Shown piece by piece: positions 9,781 through 20,561 of a stretch of DNA of 64,000 bases. A program made the translations under genes and the position numbers. The stretch spans positions 992,001 through 1,056,000 of the forward strand of contig MU839828.1 in the NCBI GenBank assembly GCA_030411725.1, in the 5' to 3' direction. The stretch is from Echria macrotheca (taxonomy: Eukaryota > Ascomycota > Sordariomycetes > Sordariales > Schizotheciaceae). How positions within the stretch are numbered: position 1 is the first letter of the stretch; every line of letters starts with the position of its first letter. The notes beneath the pieces were generated by a model that was given only the letters and a program-made list of their open reading frames with translations, was not told the origin of the DNA and did no database searches.

Positions 9781-10918
9781 ATGGGGCTGTTTCGCCATAA
9801 GAAAGTCGCTGTCAGGGAAATCACCGAGGACTCGCAGTCGACCTCGTCGGAGCAATCGTCGAGCGACAAAGTCAAGTCATTTCTGTATGTCTCGCCGCAA
9901 AAATCCCTCGGGCGCGCTTGCCATGTTGAGATGGACTTGGGAAATCTCATAACCCGATGTTTTTTTAAAATAGGAAAGAGAACCTCACCAAAGGCGTGTC
10001 TGCAAGCAAGGACGGCCTGCTCAAGGGAAAGCTAAAACTTCAACAATCGCTCGGCTTGGGCCACAAACCCAATGTAATCCCGGCCGGCGTGCCAGACATC
10101 CGGGGCGAGCCCCGCACCGTCCACATCGGCTGGCATCCCGTCGCCGGCCTCGCTGGCAAGTGGTTCGCCGAAGAGACGGGGCTCGGCAAGTTCATCACCG
10201 AGAAGGTCCACAAGTATCCCGACCCTACTCAACACTGGGCTGTTCTGGTCGGCGAGTATGGACACGAGCTCTGGATGGTTAGTTCCCGTTGTTCTTTGAC
10301 AGCTCATGTATACGTCGTTGACCTCAATGTGATTCCAGGACGAACAGTTAGACGTTATCTACATCAACGAGGTTGTCAACTGGGAAGAGTGGCAAACATT
10401 TGAAGTGGGTACTACGACGTTCAACGATGAAGCTCTGAGGCAAGCAGGCAAGTCATTCCAAATCCCTCCTGTTTCCTCTCTCCTCTATGGGAGTGCGACA
10501 CCGGCCTAACCATATCTTCGCATCATTAGGTGAGATGGTCATCTATAACATGCGCGCCAAGCGACCTGGCTACAACCTCATCAGCAACAACTGTCAGACC
10601 TTTGCACTGGCTCTCTTGGACGCAATCCAGGTAGGCTCAAGCCGGGAAATCGCCACCAGCTATGCCGTCTACCGGAAGGCCGTTGGCCCCGGCAGCATAG
10701 CGGATCTCTTTGCCGATGAGACAAAGGCCGAGACCCCGACAGATGGTGAGGCGACCAACCAGCCGACAGTTTCGGAAGCAGACGCCCAGGCTGCCGCTGA
10801 GGTGGAAGTAGGCGGTAAACCCATTGCTGGCCGGAAGCACCGAACCATCGTAGACTTTGCGAAGGGGTTGATGGATGAGCACACCACCAAACTCGACAAT
10901 CACCATTGCGTTCACTGA
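9781..10918 (+). CDS. Permuted papain-like (PPPDE/LRAT-type) His/Cys protein
   Basis: Four exons (9781-9884, 9974-10277, 10339-10447, 10530-10918) give 301 residues. Introns are 89, 60 and 82 bp. The third starts with GC (AG|GCAAGT) rather than GT, and the frame closes exactly across it. The middle of the protein has H122 in QHWAVLVGEYGHELW and C194 in NLISNNCQTFALALLD. A His followed later by NC..FA is the order seen in circularly permuted NlpC/P60 enzymes such as PPPDE deSUMOylating isopeptidases and LRAT-type acyltransferases. The first 50 residues are Ser/Lys-rich and the C-terminus is acidic and Ala-rich. No signal peptide is seen, so it is probably intracellular. Assignment to either subfamily is inference. 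Confidence 0.78.
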
Positions 10919-11191
10919 AACTAGCGAGGGTAGCATGAGATAGTCATACCAGCCTAAAGCACTTGTTGATGGGACAGGCATTCGCAGGTCGAATGAGCAG
11001 GAAGAGGACCTATCGTTTCATTCATGTGGTAGTCCATCAGCCTCATCATATTCGCTAGCGTTCATCTTGACGAGGCCACCGCGGGTTCCTACGCAAGAGC
11101 ACTGAAATTGAGATTCTTACCTAAATCTACCTCCAAATTTCCTCTTTTCCAACATATGTCTACGTTGCCATGGGTACCTTGACAAGTTCTC

Positions 11192-13426
11192 TCAAGAGAT
11201 TACAAATTCCCGACAAAGCTCCTCTTTCCACACTTCGCCTTCCATAATCCCGTGAACATAGCAATCTCCAACTATTTGCCTTCGATCCCGGACCACAATG
11301 GGCATGCAACCCCCTCTAAACACAACGATCTCGTCTCCTTCGATAGCTGCTGCCGGAACCAGCGCATAGTATCCCTTCTTCCCCACGACAAACCTCGTAT
11401 GCATCCCCACACCCAATGCCTCCTTTGCTCGCTCAACCAATATCCAATATCTATTACTCCTCAACCCAGCCAGCTTAGCTTCAGCTTCGGCGAGCAAGGT
11501 GCCTGCTGTCTCAGCGTCATATGCTTCCCATTCCTTTATGCTACTTTCGGGTGCATTCAAAGTAGCCAGCCCACCTGAGGCTCGAAGCTCGGCGATTTCG
11601 AGCATCGTCTTGTAGAACACGATCTCTTGGCTGAGCTCCATCGCACGATGCAACATGTTGAAGCCGACGTGGGCATGAATCTCCGTTTCCACATAGACAT
11701 GACCTCCCATCATCGTCAAGACCCAGGCGCGAATGGCAGACTGGTGGTCGGCCGAGAGCAAATATGGCGCCGCTGGGATCGCCATATGCTCACCATCCTT
11801 TATCCCAGCTAGTGCAGCTGCTTCATTCGCTGCGACAACTCGGAGGCGGGCGTCCCTTGCGATGGCAGACCACTCAGCGACCCGCATCAGGAACTCGTAA
11901 GGCCGCGACCCTGCGCTGACACTCGGTTGGCCGACCGTGTCGATGACGTCTACTATCATCCCGGACAAGGTAATAGTCTGAGGTGGATCTGACACGCGAA
12001 TATCACTGTGGGATTCTCTGCAGGCTTGGAAGCTGCGAAGGTACTCGCTGCGCCAGGCCACGGCCTTGGACAGCCATATATCCCGGGCTGAGCCGACCGA
12101 GCCGCCGCGAACACTGTAACCACCTTCGTGCGGCTGGATGCTTGAGGTTGGATCAGACTCGAACGGACGCCGCCTTTCAGCATCGTAGAAAAAGTTCTTG
12201 GAGGATACTCGGAAATTGTAGAACCGGTCTGTGACGGACCAGTCGGGAGCCCACGACGGCAGGCCGTCTATCCGTGGTATCGAGGGGTGGATGGCGCTGA
12301 ACAGGTCCAAGCCGACATTAGGAGATGTCAGCAGGTTGGCTGCAAGTTTTGTGTAAACATCAACTATGGTGAGGCCGTAGTCAGGGTTATTGACGAGGGT
12401 GGGCAGCGGCTGGGACTCAACGACTTGACGCCAGTCTGGTGGGAGCTGCTCAGAGTTCCTCTGAGACTCGGTCTTTGCGTCATTGGCGATGCCGCACAGT
12501 GCATACACCTTGTCCCTCGGGTCGGTTGCTAGGCACCATCGGTGGCGGAGGAGAAGCTGGAACATCGTGTTCGGCCACCAGTCGTCATACTTCCGACGCG
12601 TGTCCCAGATGTCCCATAGCGGTTCCAGAAGGCGGCGGAGCCCAATGTTGGTCTGCAGGCCCAGAGAGTCAAAGACCCACGCTGCCTGGACCAGGTCGTC
12701 GAATGGCAGTCGGACAGACCCGCAGACAACCGTCGCATGATGAGAGACAACAACCTCCTGGATTATCCAGACGCGAGTAAACCAAGGCCGTCCTAGCAGG
12801 GCAAGAAAGGCAGTGCGCGCTTGCGTGTTTTGGATGAGCTGCCTGACGCCAGGCGCGGAATCGATTTCCTCCGGCGCCTCCAGATACCTCGTGTTTATCT
12901 CGATCGGAGCCTCCGAGTTCCCCCATCCGCCACCGAACTTATCCCGAACAGCAAGTAGATCGGGTATAATGCCCAAGGCGATCTCGCTCCCGTCCGCCTC
13001 AGGACCAAGCCACACGATGGTTTGGTTGGCGTTGCTGTATATGTCGCGCATTACAGCTACCTGCTGGTTTCGCTCGCTGATGCTGCCTTGATTTATGCAC
13101 ACAGCGTCAATCCAGAGCCGACTGGTGCTGTCCTCCTGGCGCAGCATCTCGAGAGCGCCCATCAGATTGGCCGTCACGGCAAACGACTTGCCGTTGCACA
13201 GGATGAAACCAGTGGTCTTCGCGCTTCCCCAGCAGTACGAGAGAGCTTCGTATTTGATCTCCTGAGACAGGCTGACCGGACTGAGCTTAATTCGGATTTC
13301 TTCCCCTCCTTTGCCCGGAAGGAGCTCCAAGAGACGTATGCAAACGCTAGAGCCATCGTCTGGGAGGCTCGAGTACTCAAAGGAGTCGGGGAGCTGAGGG
13401 TCTGATGGGTCTTGGTCGGATGCCAT
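11192..13426 (-). CDS. HET-domain protein 1 (heterokaryon incompatibility type)
   Basis: A single exon of 744 residues from the ATG at 13426. The HET domain covers about residues 59-215: YEALSYCWGS, then LWIDAVCINQ (residues 104-113) with the ERNQQVAVMRDIYSNA helix and IVWLG, then RPWFTRVWIIQEVV. A long variable region follows, and the C-terminus carries the common HET-tail pattern (GD.IV.F.GG..P.V.R, then GDCYVHGIMEGE). HET proteins trigger cell death when incompatible hyphae fuse; the domain is thought to be TIR-related. No NACHT, ankyrin or WD repeats are attached. HET protein 3 shares this tail. Confidence 0.95.
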   Translation of the reverse strand: MASDQDPSDPQLPDSFEYSSLPDDGSSVCIRLLELLPGKGGEEIRIKLSPVSLSQEIKYEALSYCWGSAKTTGFILCNGKSFAVTANLMGALEMLRQEDSTSRLWIDAVCINQGSISERNQQVAVMRDIYSNANQTIVWLGPEADGSEIALGIIPDLLAVRDKFGGGWGNSEAPIEINTRYLEAPEEIDSAPGVRQLIQNTQARTAFLALLGRPWFTRVWIIQEVVVSHHATVVCGSVRLPFDDLVQAAWVFDSLGLQTNIGLRRLLEPLWDIWDTRRKYDDWWPNTMFQLLLRHRWCLATDPRDKVYALCGIANDAKTESQRNSEQLPPDWRQVVESQPLPTLVNNPDYGLTIVDVYTKLAANLLTSPNVGLDLFSAIHPSIPRIDGLPSWAPDWSVTDRFYNFRVSSKNFFYDAERRRPFESDPTSSIQPHEGGYSVRGGSVGSARDIWLSKAVAWRSEYLRSFQACRESHSDIRVSDPPQTITLSGMIVDVIDTVGQPSVSAGSRPYEFLMRVAEWSAIARDARLRVVAANEAAALAGIKDGEHMAIPAAPYLLSADHQSAIRAWVLTMMGGHVYVETEIHAHVGFNMLHRAMELSQEIVFYKTMLEIAELRASGGLATLNAPESSIKEWEAYDAETAGTLLAEAEAKLAGLRSNRYWILVERAKEALGVGMHTRFVVGKKGYYALVPAAAIEGDEIVVFRGGCMPIVVRDRRQIVGDCYVHGIMEGEVWKEELCREFVIS

Positions 13427-14600
13427 CTGAACGGGGTATAATCAAGTTTTCAATAAGCTGTTGAGAGGTGGCCCCATGGAGATGCTGCCCGATTGTTGGG
13501 AGTGTCCTGAATGAGAATTTGACGGAGAGTTTGGGGGGTAGTTAGGCAGCATACCACTAAGCCCAATGTGGAACAATCAAAAGTTCCCTACATTCTCCGC
13601 CTCAACGCTGCCTAGGTACATCCCTACAGTGTTGGAGAGGGCTCAGCCTGTTAATACGCTTTGCCCGGGGACTTCAACTGATCTAGAAAAGATAGAGCGC
13701 TTTTCCCCAGTTTTGCTTCAAGAGATCAGAAATGAACATGCCAAGGGCGGGCTCGGCAAAATGCGGGCCCAACTGACTTATTCGTCCAGAAGTGCCTCGA
13801 GGGTCTGCGTGGACTCCTGGACAAATACAAGCCAACGCTAAGTATTGCGTTACTTGTCCGGAAAGCGTAAGCGGGTCTCTAGTCATGGGCTGAGATTATT
13901 TGGCGATAGAAGGTGCAAACAAATTCTTAGACCTTCTTTATGTATTCAGAGGTGCGGGAAAGCTTGCGCGAGGCCGAACGGTATTGCGGGCTTCGCCTGA
14001 GATGATCAAGAAGATGCTTGAGCTAGGAGCCGATCCAAACGCGACGAATGATAACCCGTACGGTGGCCACTTGGGCCGCGGCAAGGGTCCCTTGGTCCCT
14101 TGGACACAGCGCACGACAATATTGTTGAAAATCTTCGCGTTCTGTTGCGGCCGGCGCGCGAATCGACATGAGGGATTTCGACAGCCGCCCCCTCCCTCCC
14201 CCGATTCACTAAGCCGATTTTCCTTACGGAACTCGACATACCTACTTTACCACGAGTGGTCGCCAACAACGAGCCCGGGCTCTGACGGCGGGCTACCTGC
14301 CAAAATGCACACAGATGCCTTAATTGGAATGCTATTAATGTCCTTGGTGTCGTTCTGGCGCAGCATGATCGCCTGCATCTGCATGTTTGCTGTCAATTGG
14401 TGGCACAGTTGGTTCAACTCCTCAACTCGTGCCCCTCGCTTGCATGTAGGACCCCGTGAGCTCCTGGAAGACGACAGTCAACTTGAGCCGAAGACCTTTA
14501 AGTCCCCCCGCCATCTGACGTCTCACCATCTCCATTATTTTCTCAAGTTACCTCCTCTATACCACTTCTCATCTTTCACCTACCGCTCCGACTTCCCAAG
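13427..14600. other. Intergenic region with an ankyrin relic
   Basis: Between HET protein 1 and the M3 peptidase gene. Apart from the ankyrin remnant listed separately there is no gene. About 14470-14600 is CT-rich, as expected for the promoter and 5' leader of the peptidase gene. Confidence 0.5.
13730..14170 (+). pseudogene. Remnant of an ankyrin-repeat gene
   Basis: In one frame (about 13745-13860) there is a helical stretch with CLEGLRGLLDKYKPTLSI ending at a stop. In another frame (13980-14090) comes a clear ankyrin helix-turn, EMIKKMLELGADPNATND, ending in NPYGG, with no proper start codon. Two frames, no ATG and no continuation indicate a broken copy. Its place beside a HET gene fits a lost or truncated NLR-like or ankyrin recognition gene. 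A multi-exon live gene is possible but I could not join the parts. Confidence 0.4.
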
Positions 14601-16875
14601 ATGTCCACGCCGCCGCAGCCCCTTCCGCATATACTCGAGGCGGAAGAGATCATGCCGAGAATGGAGAGCATCATTTCTGAGTACAGGAGATGCCGCGACA
14701 CTCTAGCCCGAGACATCACTCCCTCGAGTGCCACGTTTGAGACGGTCCTACGGCCCATTCTACTCACATCTAATTGCATCTGGACAGATTTGGCGGTTAT
14801 CGCCTGTCTAGGTTATGCGTCTCCCGACAAGGCCACACGCGATGCCGTCCGGGAGGCACAACGGAAGTTCTCCGCCGTCTGGGGCGAGATGATTGCGAGA
14901 GACGACATTTTCCAGCTTTTCAAAGCTGTGAGCGACAAGGCAGAAAACCTTGACGTTGAGTCCGAGAAGCTTGTGCATGTTATGCTTCGTGATTTCGAAG
15001 CAGCGGGTCACGGTACCTTGTCGGAAACGCAGAGGGACGAGTACAGACGGCGGCGCGACGAGATCGACGAGCTACGTCGGAAAATCAACGAAAACATACG
15101 CTCCGACGAAAGCGGCTTATGGTTCCGACCCGACCAGCTTGCTGGACTAAAGGAGCACCATCTCGCTCAGTTCGCCGAAGGGAAGGAGCCGCCACACTTG
15201 GGCCAGAGATTTGTTACATTTAACCGAGCCGACTACTCCGTTGTCATCAAATTCGCTGAGAATCCGGAGACCCGTGAGACCATATATACTGCTCGCCGAA
15301 ACAGATTGCCCGAAAACGTGCCCATTTTCAACAGGGTGATCCAGTTGCGAGACCTCAACGCGCGTCTGTTGGGCTACAAGAGCCATGCCGCATTCCGCCT
15401 TAAGCGGCGTATGGCCGGGTCGACCGAGTGGGTGGACGATCTCATGGAAAACTTGAAAGCCGGTCTATTGCCACTTGTGTCAAAGGATGCGGGACGCTTG
15501 CACGCATACAAGCGAAGTTTTTTGACTTCGCGCTCGCCACGGACCGATCTGGGAAATCCTGAGGAGTTTTTGCCTTGGGACTTTAGCTTCTACACCAGAC
15601 TCCTACACGAACAGGAATACGGAGTCGATGTGGAGGCTGTCTCCGAGTACTTCCCGCTCCAGCACGTCGTCGACACCATGCTGAAGCTCTTCACGTCCTG
15701 CCTCGGCCTTGTCTTCCGGAAGATGCCCAGGCAGGAGGTGGCTCAACATATCTGGCACCCGGATATCGACGTCTTCTCCGTCTGGGAAGAGGCCGGTTTA
15801 GGCCAGGGTGTCGAGGACAAGACCGGGGCTTTCGTCGGCTACCTATATACCGATCTCCTCTTTAGGGATGGAAAATACCGAGGAAATCAGAACGTCAATC
15901 TTCAGTGTGTAAGTCCGTTTTAACATCCTAGTATCGTTAACATCATTTCCGAGTGGTTTAACCAATCTTCTGGTTTTCAATACGTACAGGGCTTTGAGAG
16001 ACCCGATGGTAGCCGCGCCTTTCCAGCTACAGTTCTGATGTGCTCCTTTTCACCACCGCCGACTATCGAATGTCCCTTGCTCAAGCACCATGAGGTGGTG
16101 ACGCTATTTCATGGTAGGACCTAGACAGATCAGCCCGTTATTTAGGCCGCACTTGCTAACAGAACTGCTGATGACAACAGAACTCGGGCACGGCATCCAT
16201 GACCTTGTTTCCAAGACAAAATACACCCGATTCCATAGCTACAACGCCACCCTAGACTTTGGAGAAGCTCCGAGCATGTTCCTAGAGAACTTTTGTTGGC
16301 TCAAAGATGAGTTACGGGACATGAGTTGCCACTATACCAAACTTGATCCGCGGTACCTCTCATCCTGGCAACAAAAGCACCCCGGATGTCCGGAGCCGGC
16401 GGAAAAGATACCAGACGACATGCTGGACAACATCATTGCCGCGAGGTTCCTAAACCGTGCGTCGACCGTTGCAGACAATCTGAGTACTGCTATTTTCGAC
16501 TTGAAGATCCACAACCCCCCGTCACACCAGGCCCTGCTGGAACTCGATGTTGCAGCATGCTACAACGACCTGGAGGAAGAGTTGTCCTGTATTAAAAACC
16601 CCCAGGTGGACAAACGCGGCCACTACCACGTCCTCTTTGGTCACCTCGTGTCCGGCTATGATGCCGGCTACTACTCGTATGTGTGGGGTGAGATGTTTGC
16701 CACCGACGTCTTCGCGACGGCATTCTCAAAGGACCCGAGAAATCGAGAGACATGGGAAAGGTACAGACGCATTATCTTGGAACCTGGTGGCAGCCGGGAC
16801 GAGTTGGGAATAGTCAGGGAGTTTCTCGGTCGGCCAGTCAACACTGCGGCCCTGCTGAGCGTCCTCGGGGGTTGA
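14601..16875 (+). CDS. M3-family zinc metallopeptidase (thimet oligopeptidase/saccharolysin type)
   Basis: Three exons (14601-15908, 15990-16113, 16181-16875) give 708 residues, the usual size for cytosolic M3 oligopeptidases. Introns are 81 bp (phase 0) and 67 bp (phase 1). The second intron splits the Glu codon of the zinc motif. After splicing the protein reads LFHELGHGIH, with H477, E478 and H481. E506 in DFGEAPSMFLENF lies 25 residues after the second His, the known M3 spacing for the third zinc ligand. An upstream acceptor (AG at 16152) would insert six residues into HExxH, so the acceptor at 16180 was preferred. The enzyme should cleave short peptides in the cytosol after proteasome action. 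No leader peptide is seen. All key residues are intact. Confidence 0.93.
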
Positions 16876-17076
16876 GGAAGTTCTATCGAACTCAGACGTT
16901 TGGTTATCACGTACAGATCACAACACTACATATGGCCTACAATTCACGCAAAGTAAGAAACAAAAAGCTCGGGTTCAGAAAATGTAGCTGTAGTAAAAGA
17001 CGATTTTAAGCAACGGGAGCGAGGCGCAGGGTCAGGCTGGGGCTTGTCGGCCCGGCCGTCGCCTAAGATTTGGCGC

Positions 17077-17993
17077 TCATCCATCGATCGGCGCCACATT
17101 GATCTTGTCCAGATTTTGAGAAGAAATCCCCATCCACCCCGCAGCCGTAGCTTCGGCATTATTCGTAAAGAACGTTGCAGCGCTGGCATTTCCCCGGAGG
17201 AGCCAGTCAACCCAATGAACCGCGGCGGCTTTGATCGAGGGCGCTGTGAATGTTCCCGATGCGGCATGACCGTGCCCCTTGTTGTCGGTGCCGATCCATG
17301 CAGGGAGAGCCTTGGGAAGGTTGGAGTAATCTCTGGTGCCCTAACCACTCATGCTTAGAAAGGAAGAAACGTTTCTGGATGTCAACGTACCGGAGCTTGA
17401 GCCGGGTCACCATTCCCACCTAGGAAATAAAATATCGGTTTGGTAATCTTGCTTACAACCGGAACACTCTGCGAAGCATCGAGCTGGCCAGAGCTGAAGA
17501 TCCCAATGGTAGAAAACCGCGGGTCACGGGACGCCGTGTAAGCCAGAAGCCCACCGCAGCTCCAACCCGAGACTGCAATGCGTGTCTTGTCAATGGAGGC
17601 GTATTTTCCTTGTCCAGCAACCTTCTGGGCCCAGTCTGCGGCGGCAATCAAAGAAGTTGCGTTTGTCTGCGACCGCGAGGTCGGACCGTTGTTAACGATT
17701 ACCATGATTCCGTGGCTGGCGATCTCATTGTGGAACTCAGCGATGCTGGTACCGCTATCGCTGCAGCCGCCTACACCCCAAACCACGACGGGAATCTTCA
17801 CGCCTGCGGGTATGGTTGTCGGAAGAAAGATTGTCTGGCCCGGGAGCCCTGACTCCGTGAAATATCCCTGGTAGCCAATGTTAGAAAGTGGGAGGGTTTC
17901 TGTTACGATATCGACTTGCAGCTTTGTAAGGGCCACTACCGCCGCTCTGTCATTGGTGTTAGCGATGTCTCGGTCTGGCACGAAATCGTCCAT
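17077..17993 (-). CDS. Alpha/beta hydrolase (dienelactone hydrolase/cutinase-like), probably secreted
   Basis: Two clear exons: one ending at 17391 and 17340-17077, split by a 50-bp intron (17341-17390, GTACGT..TTAG, phase 0). From the ATG at 17993 this gives 288 residues. The open frame extends upstream without an ATG, and a candidate first ATG at 18070 (MHYTVFGFLVSW) looks like the start of a signal peptide that would need one more small intron, so the 5' end is uncertain. The nucleophile elbow is GWSCGG, the oxyanion-side loop is VVVWGVGGCSDS, an acid candidate lies in LGGNGDPAQAP, and the His is in KGHGHAASGT. This layout matches chlorophyllase/PET-hydrolase-like and poly-ester esterase families. 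Substrate unknown. Confidence 0.82.
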
Positions 17994-18070
17994 ACAGCTT
18001 GGCGAGGGAGGAGATGGGCGAGGGACCCAGTACCCCAAGACACCAGAAAACCAAACACGGTGTAATGCAT

Positions 18071-18726
18071 CGTTCGGAGATGTTGCTGCGAATGTTGACT
18101 AGTTTCAAGTTCGAATATTGGGCAGAATGAGACCTTGAAGAGTACAAAGGTTTTGAGGAAGCCCCAAACGATTTATATGTGAGATGCATGGTTCCGGTAA
18201 TACACCCCTAAGCCCACCGACTGGATAGAAAGACAAACCTTTTTCCAACCGAGTTTACTGCCTTACGTATGCCCTCTACACCCCAGGCCGGTGATCCTAA
18301 TTGTGTCTGGTCAAGATATTAGCATTCGTAAGTCTGACCGCGGACGTTGTTTCCCCCCACCGGGCCCACAATCCGGACCAGCATCTCGCTGTGTGCCCAC
18401 TTTCCGCTTCCATGAAAAGCTAAGCGGAATTCCAGGTCATATATCGTAGCAAGCGGTTATTCACCTTTAATTGGGCTTGTAGGATTGGCTTCTCTTCGGT
18501 TCAACATGTCGGGAAATAGGACATCCGTGTAAACCTAGGTGGTCATCGAGAGATGAGGCCAAAGGAGAGACACCAAGGTCAGAACCGCAAGACAAGGGAG
18601 GAGATAACTTCGGCAGCTTTCTATTTCTGCAAAAGGCTTGCGAGGTAAAATCCTATATGAGATAACAGTTCACCGTTTCCCATTCTCGTCGAGCGCTTGT
18701 CCAAGTGTTTGACCTCCAGCTGGGCA
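18071..18726. other. Intergenic region, no gene seen
   Basis: Between the 5' end of the hydrolase gene and the 3' end of the NmrA-like gene, both on the minus strand. TATAAAT-like sequence near 18170-18176 (minus-strand sense) could serve the hydrolase promoter. Confidence 0.45.
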
Positions 18727-19821
18727 TCACTTCAATTCTTCCCCCCACTTCCTCGAGTTCTTGGCAAAATCTTCCCAGCTAGTGAGCTTGTCCTCCACGA
18801 GCTTGTACGTATCGTCCAAGCTCTCGCCGGCGTAATAGCCAGGCTCATCAAGCAGGAGCATATTCTCCAGCAACTCCCGGGCAATGTTCTCCGGTGTTCC
18901 GGTGCTGGTCCTCGTTTGCATGTATTCTGCTTCTGACAACTGCTTGTACGTCGCGGTTCTGCCGGCCTCTGGAAATACCTTCTTGAATCCCTCGACAATC
19001 TCCACGGGCGTCATGTACGCCGTTGCACCAAGGATCCGCTTGCCAAGAAGACGGTCACGGTGCAGTACCGCAGCCTTCACAAACTTCCCCGTGTCGGCTG
19101 GGTCAAAGACAGGGATGGATGCCGTGGCCGGAACGGGGAGCGAAAATGTCCAAGCACCGTTGTTTGACGGGTCCGGCCTCATCAGGCCTCCGGGGATGTT
19201 TGGCATGTAAAACCCCGGGAGGAAAAAGGTGGCGGGGATGCCAACACTGCGGGCGTAGTCCTCAACTTGGGCCTTGCTGTCGAAGTGGTACACGTGAGAG
19301 AGTCTGCCGTTGCTGACTGCGGGTTTTCAAGAAGTTGGTTAGCATTCTGCCCGGAAACCGCTGCAAGGCACTGGCGTGATAATGACGCAACGTACTCTTG
19401 GTGACGTTCAGTAAGGAACTCCAAATGAACTGCTGCACGCCAGTCTCCTTCGCGGCGTCGACAAGAGACTTTCCCTGTCTTGCCTCCAATCCATGATCCA
19501 TGCTCTCCCAGTAGTTCGTGACGGCGTACACCGCAGAGGCACCCTCCATGGCCCTGAGCAGTGTTGCCTTATCGTTCATATCGGCCTGCAGTTAAGTCAG
19601 CGCAGTATTTCACACTGGCCGTGCTCGAAACGGCTTCTTACAGTGACGACCTCGGCGCCTTCGTCACGCAGCTTGATAGCTGCTGGCTTGGAAGCATCTC
19701 GAGTGACGGCACGGACAGCCCACTGCGGCGTGAGCTTGGCATCACGAAGGAAGATGTTGGCGACGGCTCCTCCTTGAGCCCCGGTAGCCCCGAAGACGGT
19801 GATGATCTTTTTGCTAGCCAT
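18727..19821 (-). CDS. NmrA-like NAD(P)-binding protein
   Basis: Three exons (19821-19642, 19585-19396, 19316-18727) with introns of 56 and 79 bp give 319 residues. The start is the ATG at 19821. The N-terminal Rossmann motif is VFGATGAQGG (residues 9-18). It is followed by strand-helix units with RAVTRDASKP (dinucleotide-specificity arginines), AVYAVTNYWES and FIWSSLLN. NmrA/HSCARG-type proteins bind NAD(P) without clear catalysis and often act as redox sensors or regulators; some relatives are isoflavone-reductase-like enzymes. The usual catalytic Tyr-x3-Lys of short-chain dehydrogenases is not evident. Cytosolic; no link to neighbours. Confidence 0.92.
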
Positions 19822-20561
19822 ATTTTTGCCTCCCTAGCAGCTTGCGAGATCGTACAGTTTGTGAATTACTTGGATTAGCTTGGGGAGGGCCCTGTGGAAC
19901 TATGGTGAAGGAGGTCAAGGAGACAGGAACGAAGTCGCGAACGTTGTGCTCGATTGGTATTCCTCTTTTATGCTGTCCAGTTACAATCGCTTTAGCGACG
20001 CTAATTGTCGCTGGATGACATCAGCAGGAATTCCATCCATTGAAGCTCAGCATCCTGCATCCGTAATAGCCAGTCATCAATGGCGCGTGCCGCGGGGACG
20101 CGGGGTTGAGAAGTTGCTTCGTCAGCAAGCAGCTTGGATTGCAAAGAGAACCATGTTCTGTCATCCTTTGAGTGTGTCTCCAGTCTGTAGACCTCATGTA
20201 CCTTATGTCGAAAGCAGTTGTTATACCCGAGTAGAAGGATCCCCGTTCGTCTCTCGAATATTGGCAAGAAATGACAATTTTTATGGCGTGGGATAGTGGT
20301 CCGACTTTCTCCAGATTGGCTTGGCACTTGAGGCACATGAAACTGAGTGGTGAAAGAGAGTGACACCCAGCGTCCAGTCGTTATTGGTCAATGGGAAGAT
20401 AAATGTGGGGCACATCCAACAGCGTGTTTTATTGGCCAATTTCGCTGCCTGGGAAAGGAGACGCGGGGCGCAGGATCGTTCTTGGCATCTTGCCAGACCT
20501 CCTTTCACATTGCCGATGTGCAAACGTCGTAGACGGCCCGACAAACGTCAACGCAACAAGA
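19822..20561. other. Divergent intergenic region
   Basis: Between the starts of the NmrA-like gene (minus) and HET protein 2 (plus), so it should hold both promoters. Frames on both strands (for example 20001-20366 minus) have no domain character. Confidence 0.5.

Noticed and set aside
20001..20366. 121-codon minus-strand frame upstream of the NmrA gene
   Set aside because: No domain, signal peptide or splice context; a second overlapping frame on the same strand is of similar quality, as expected by chance.
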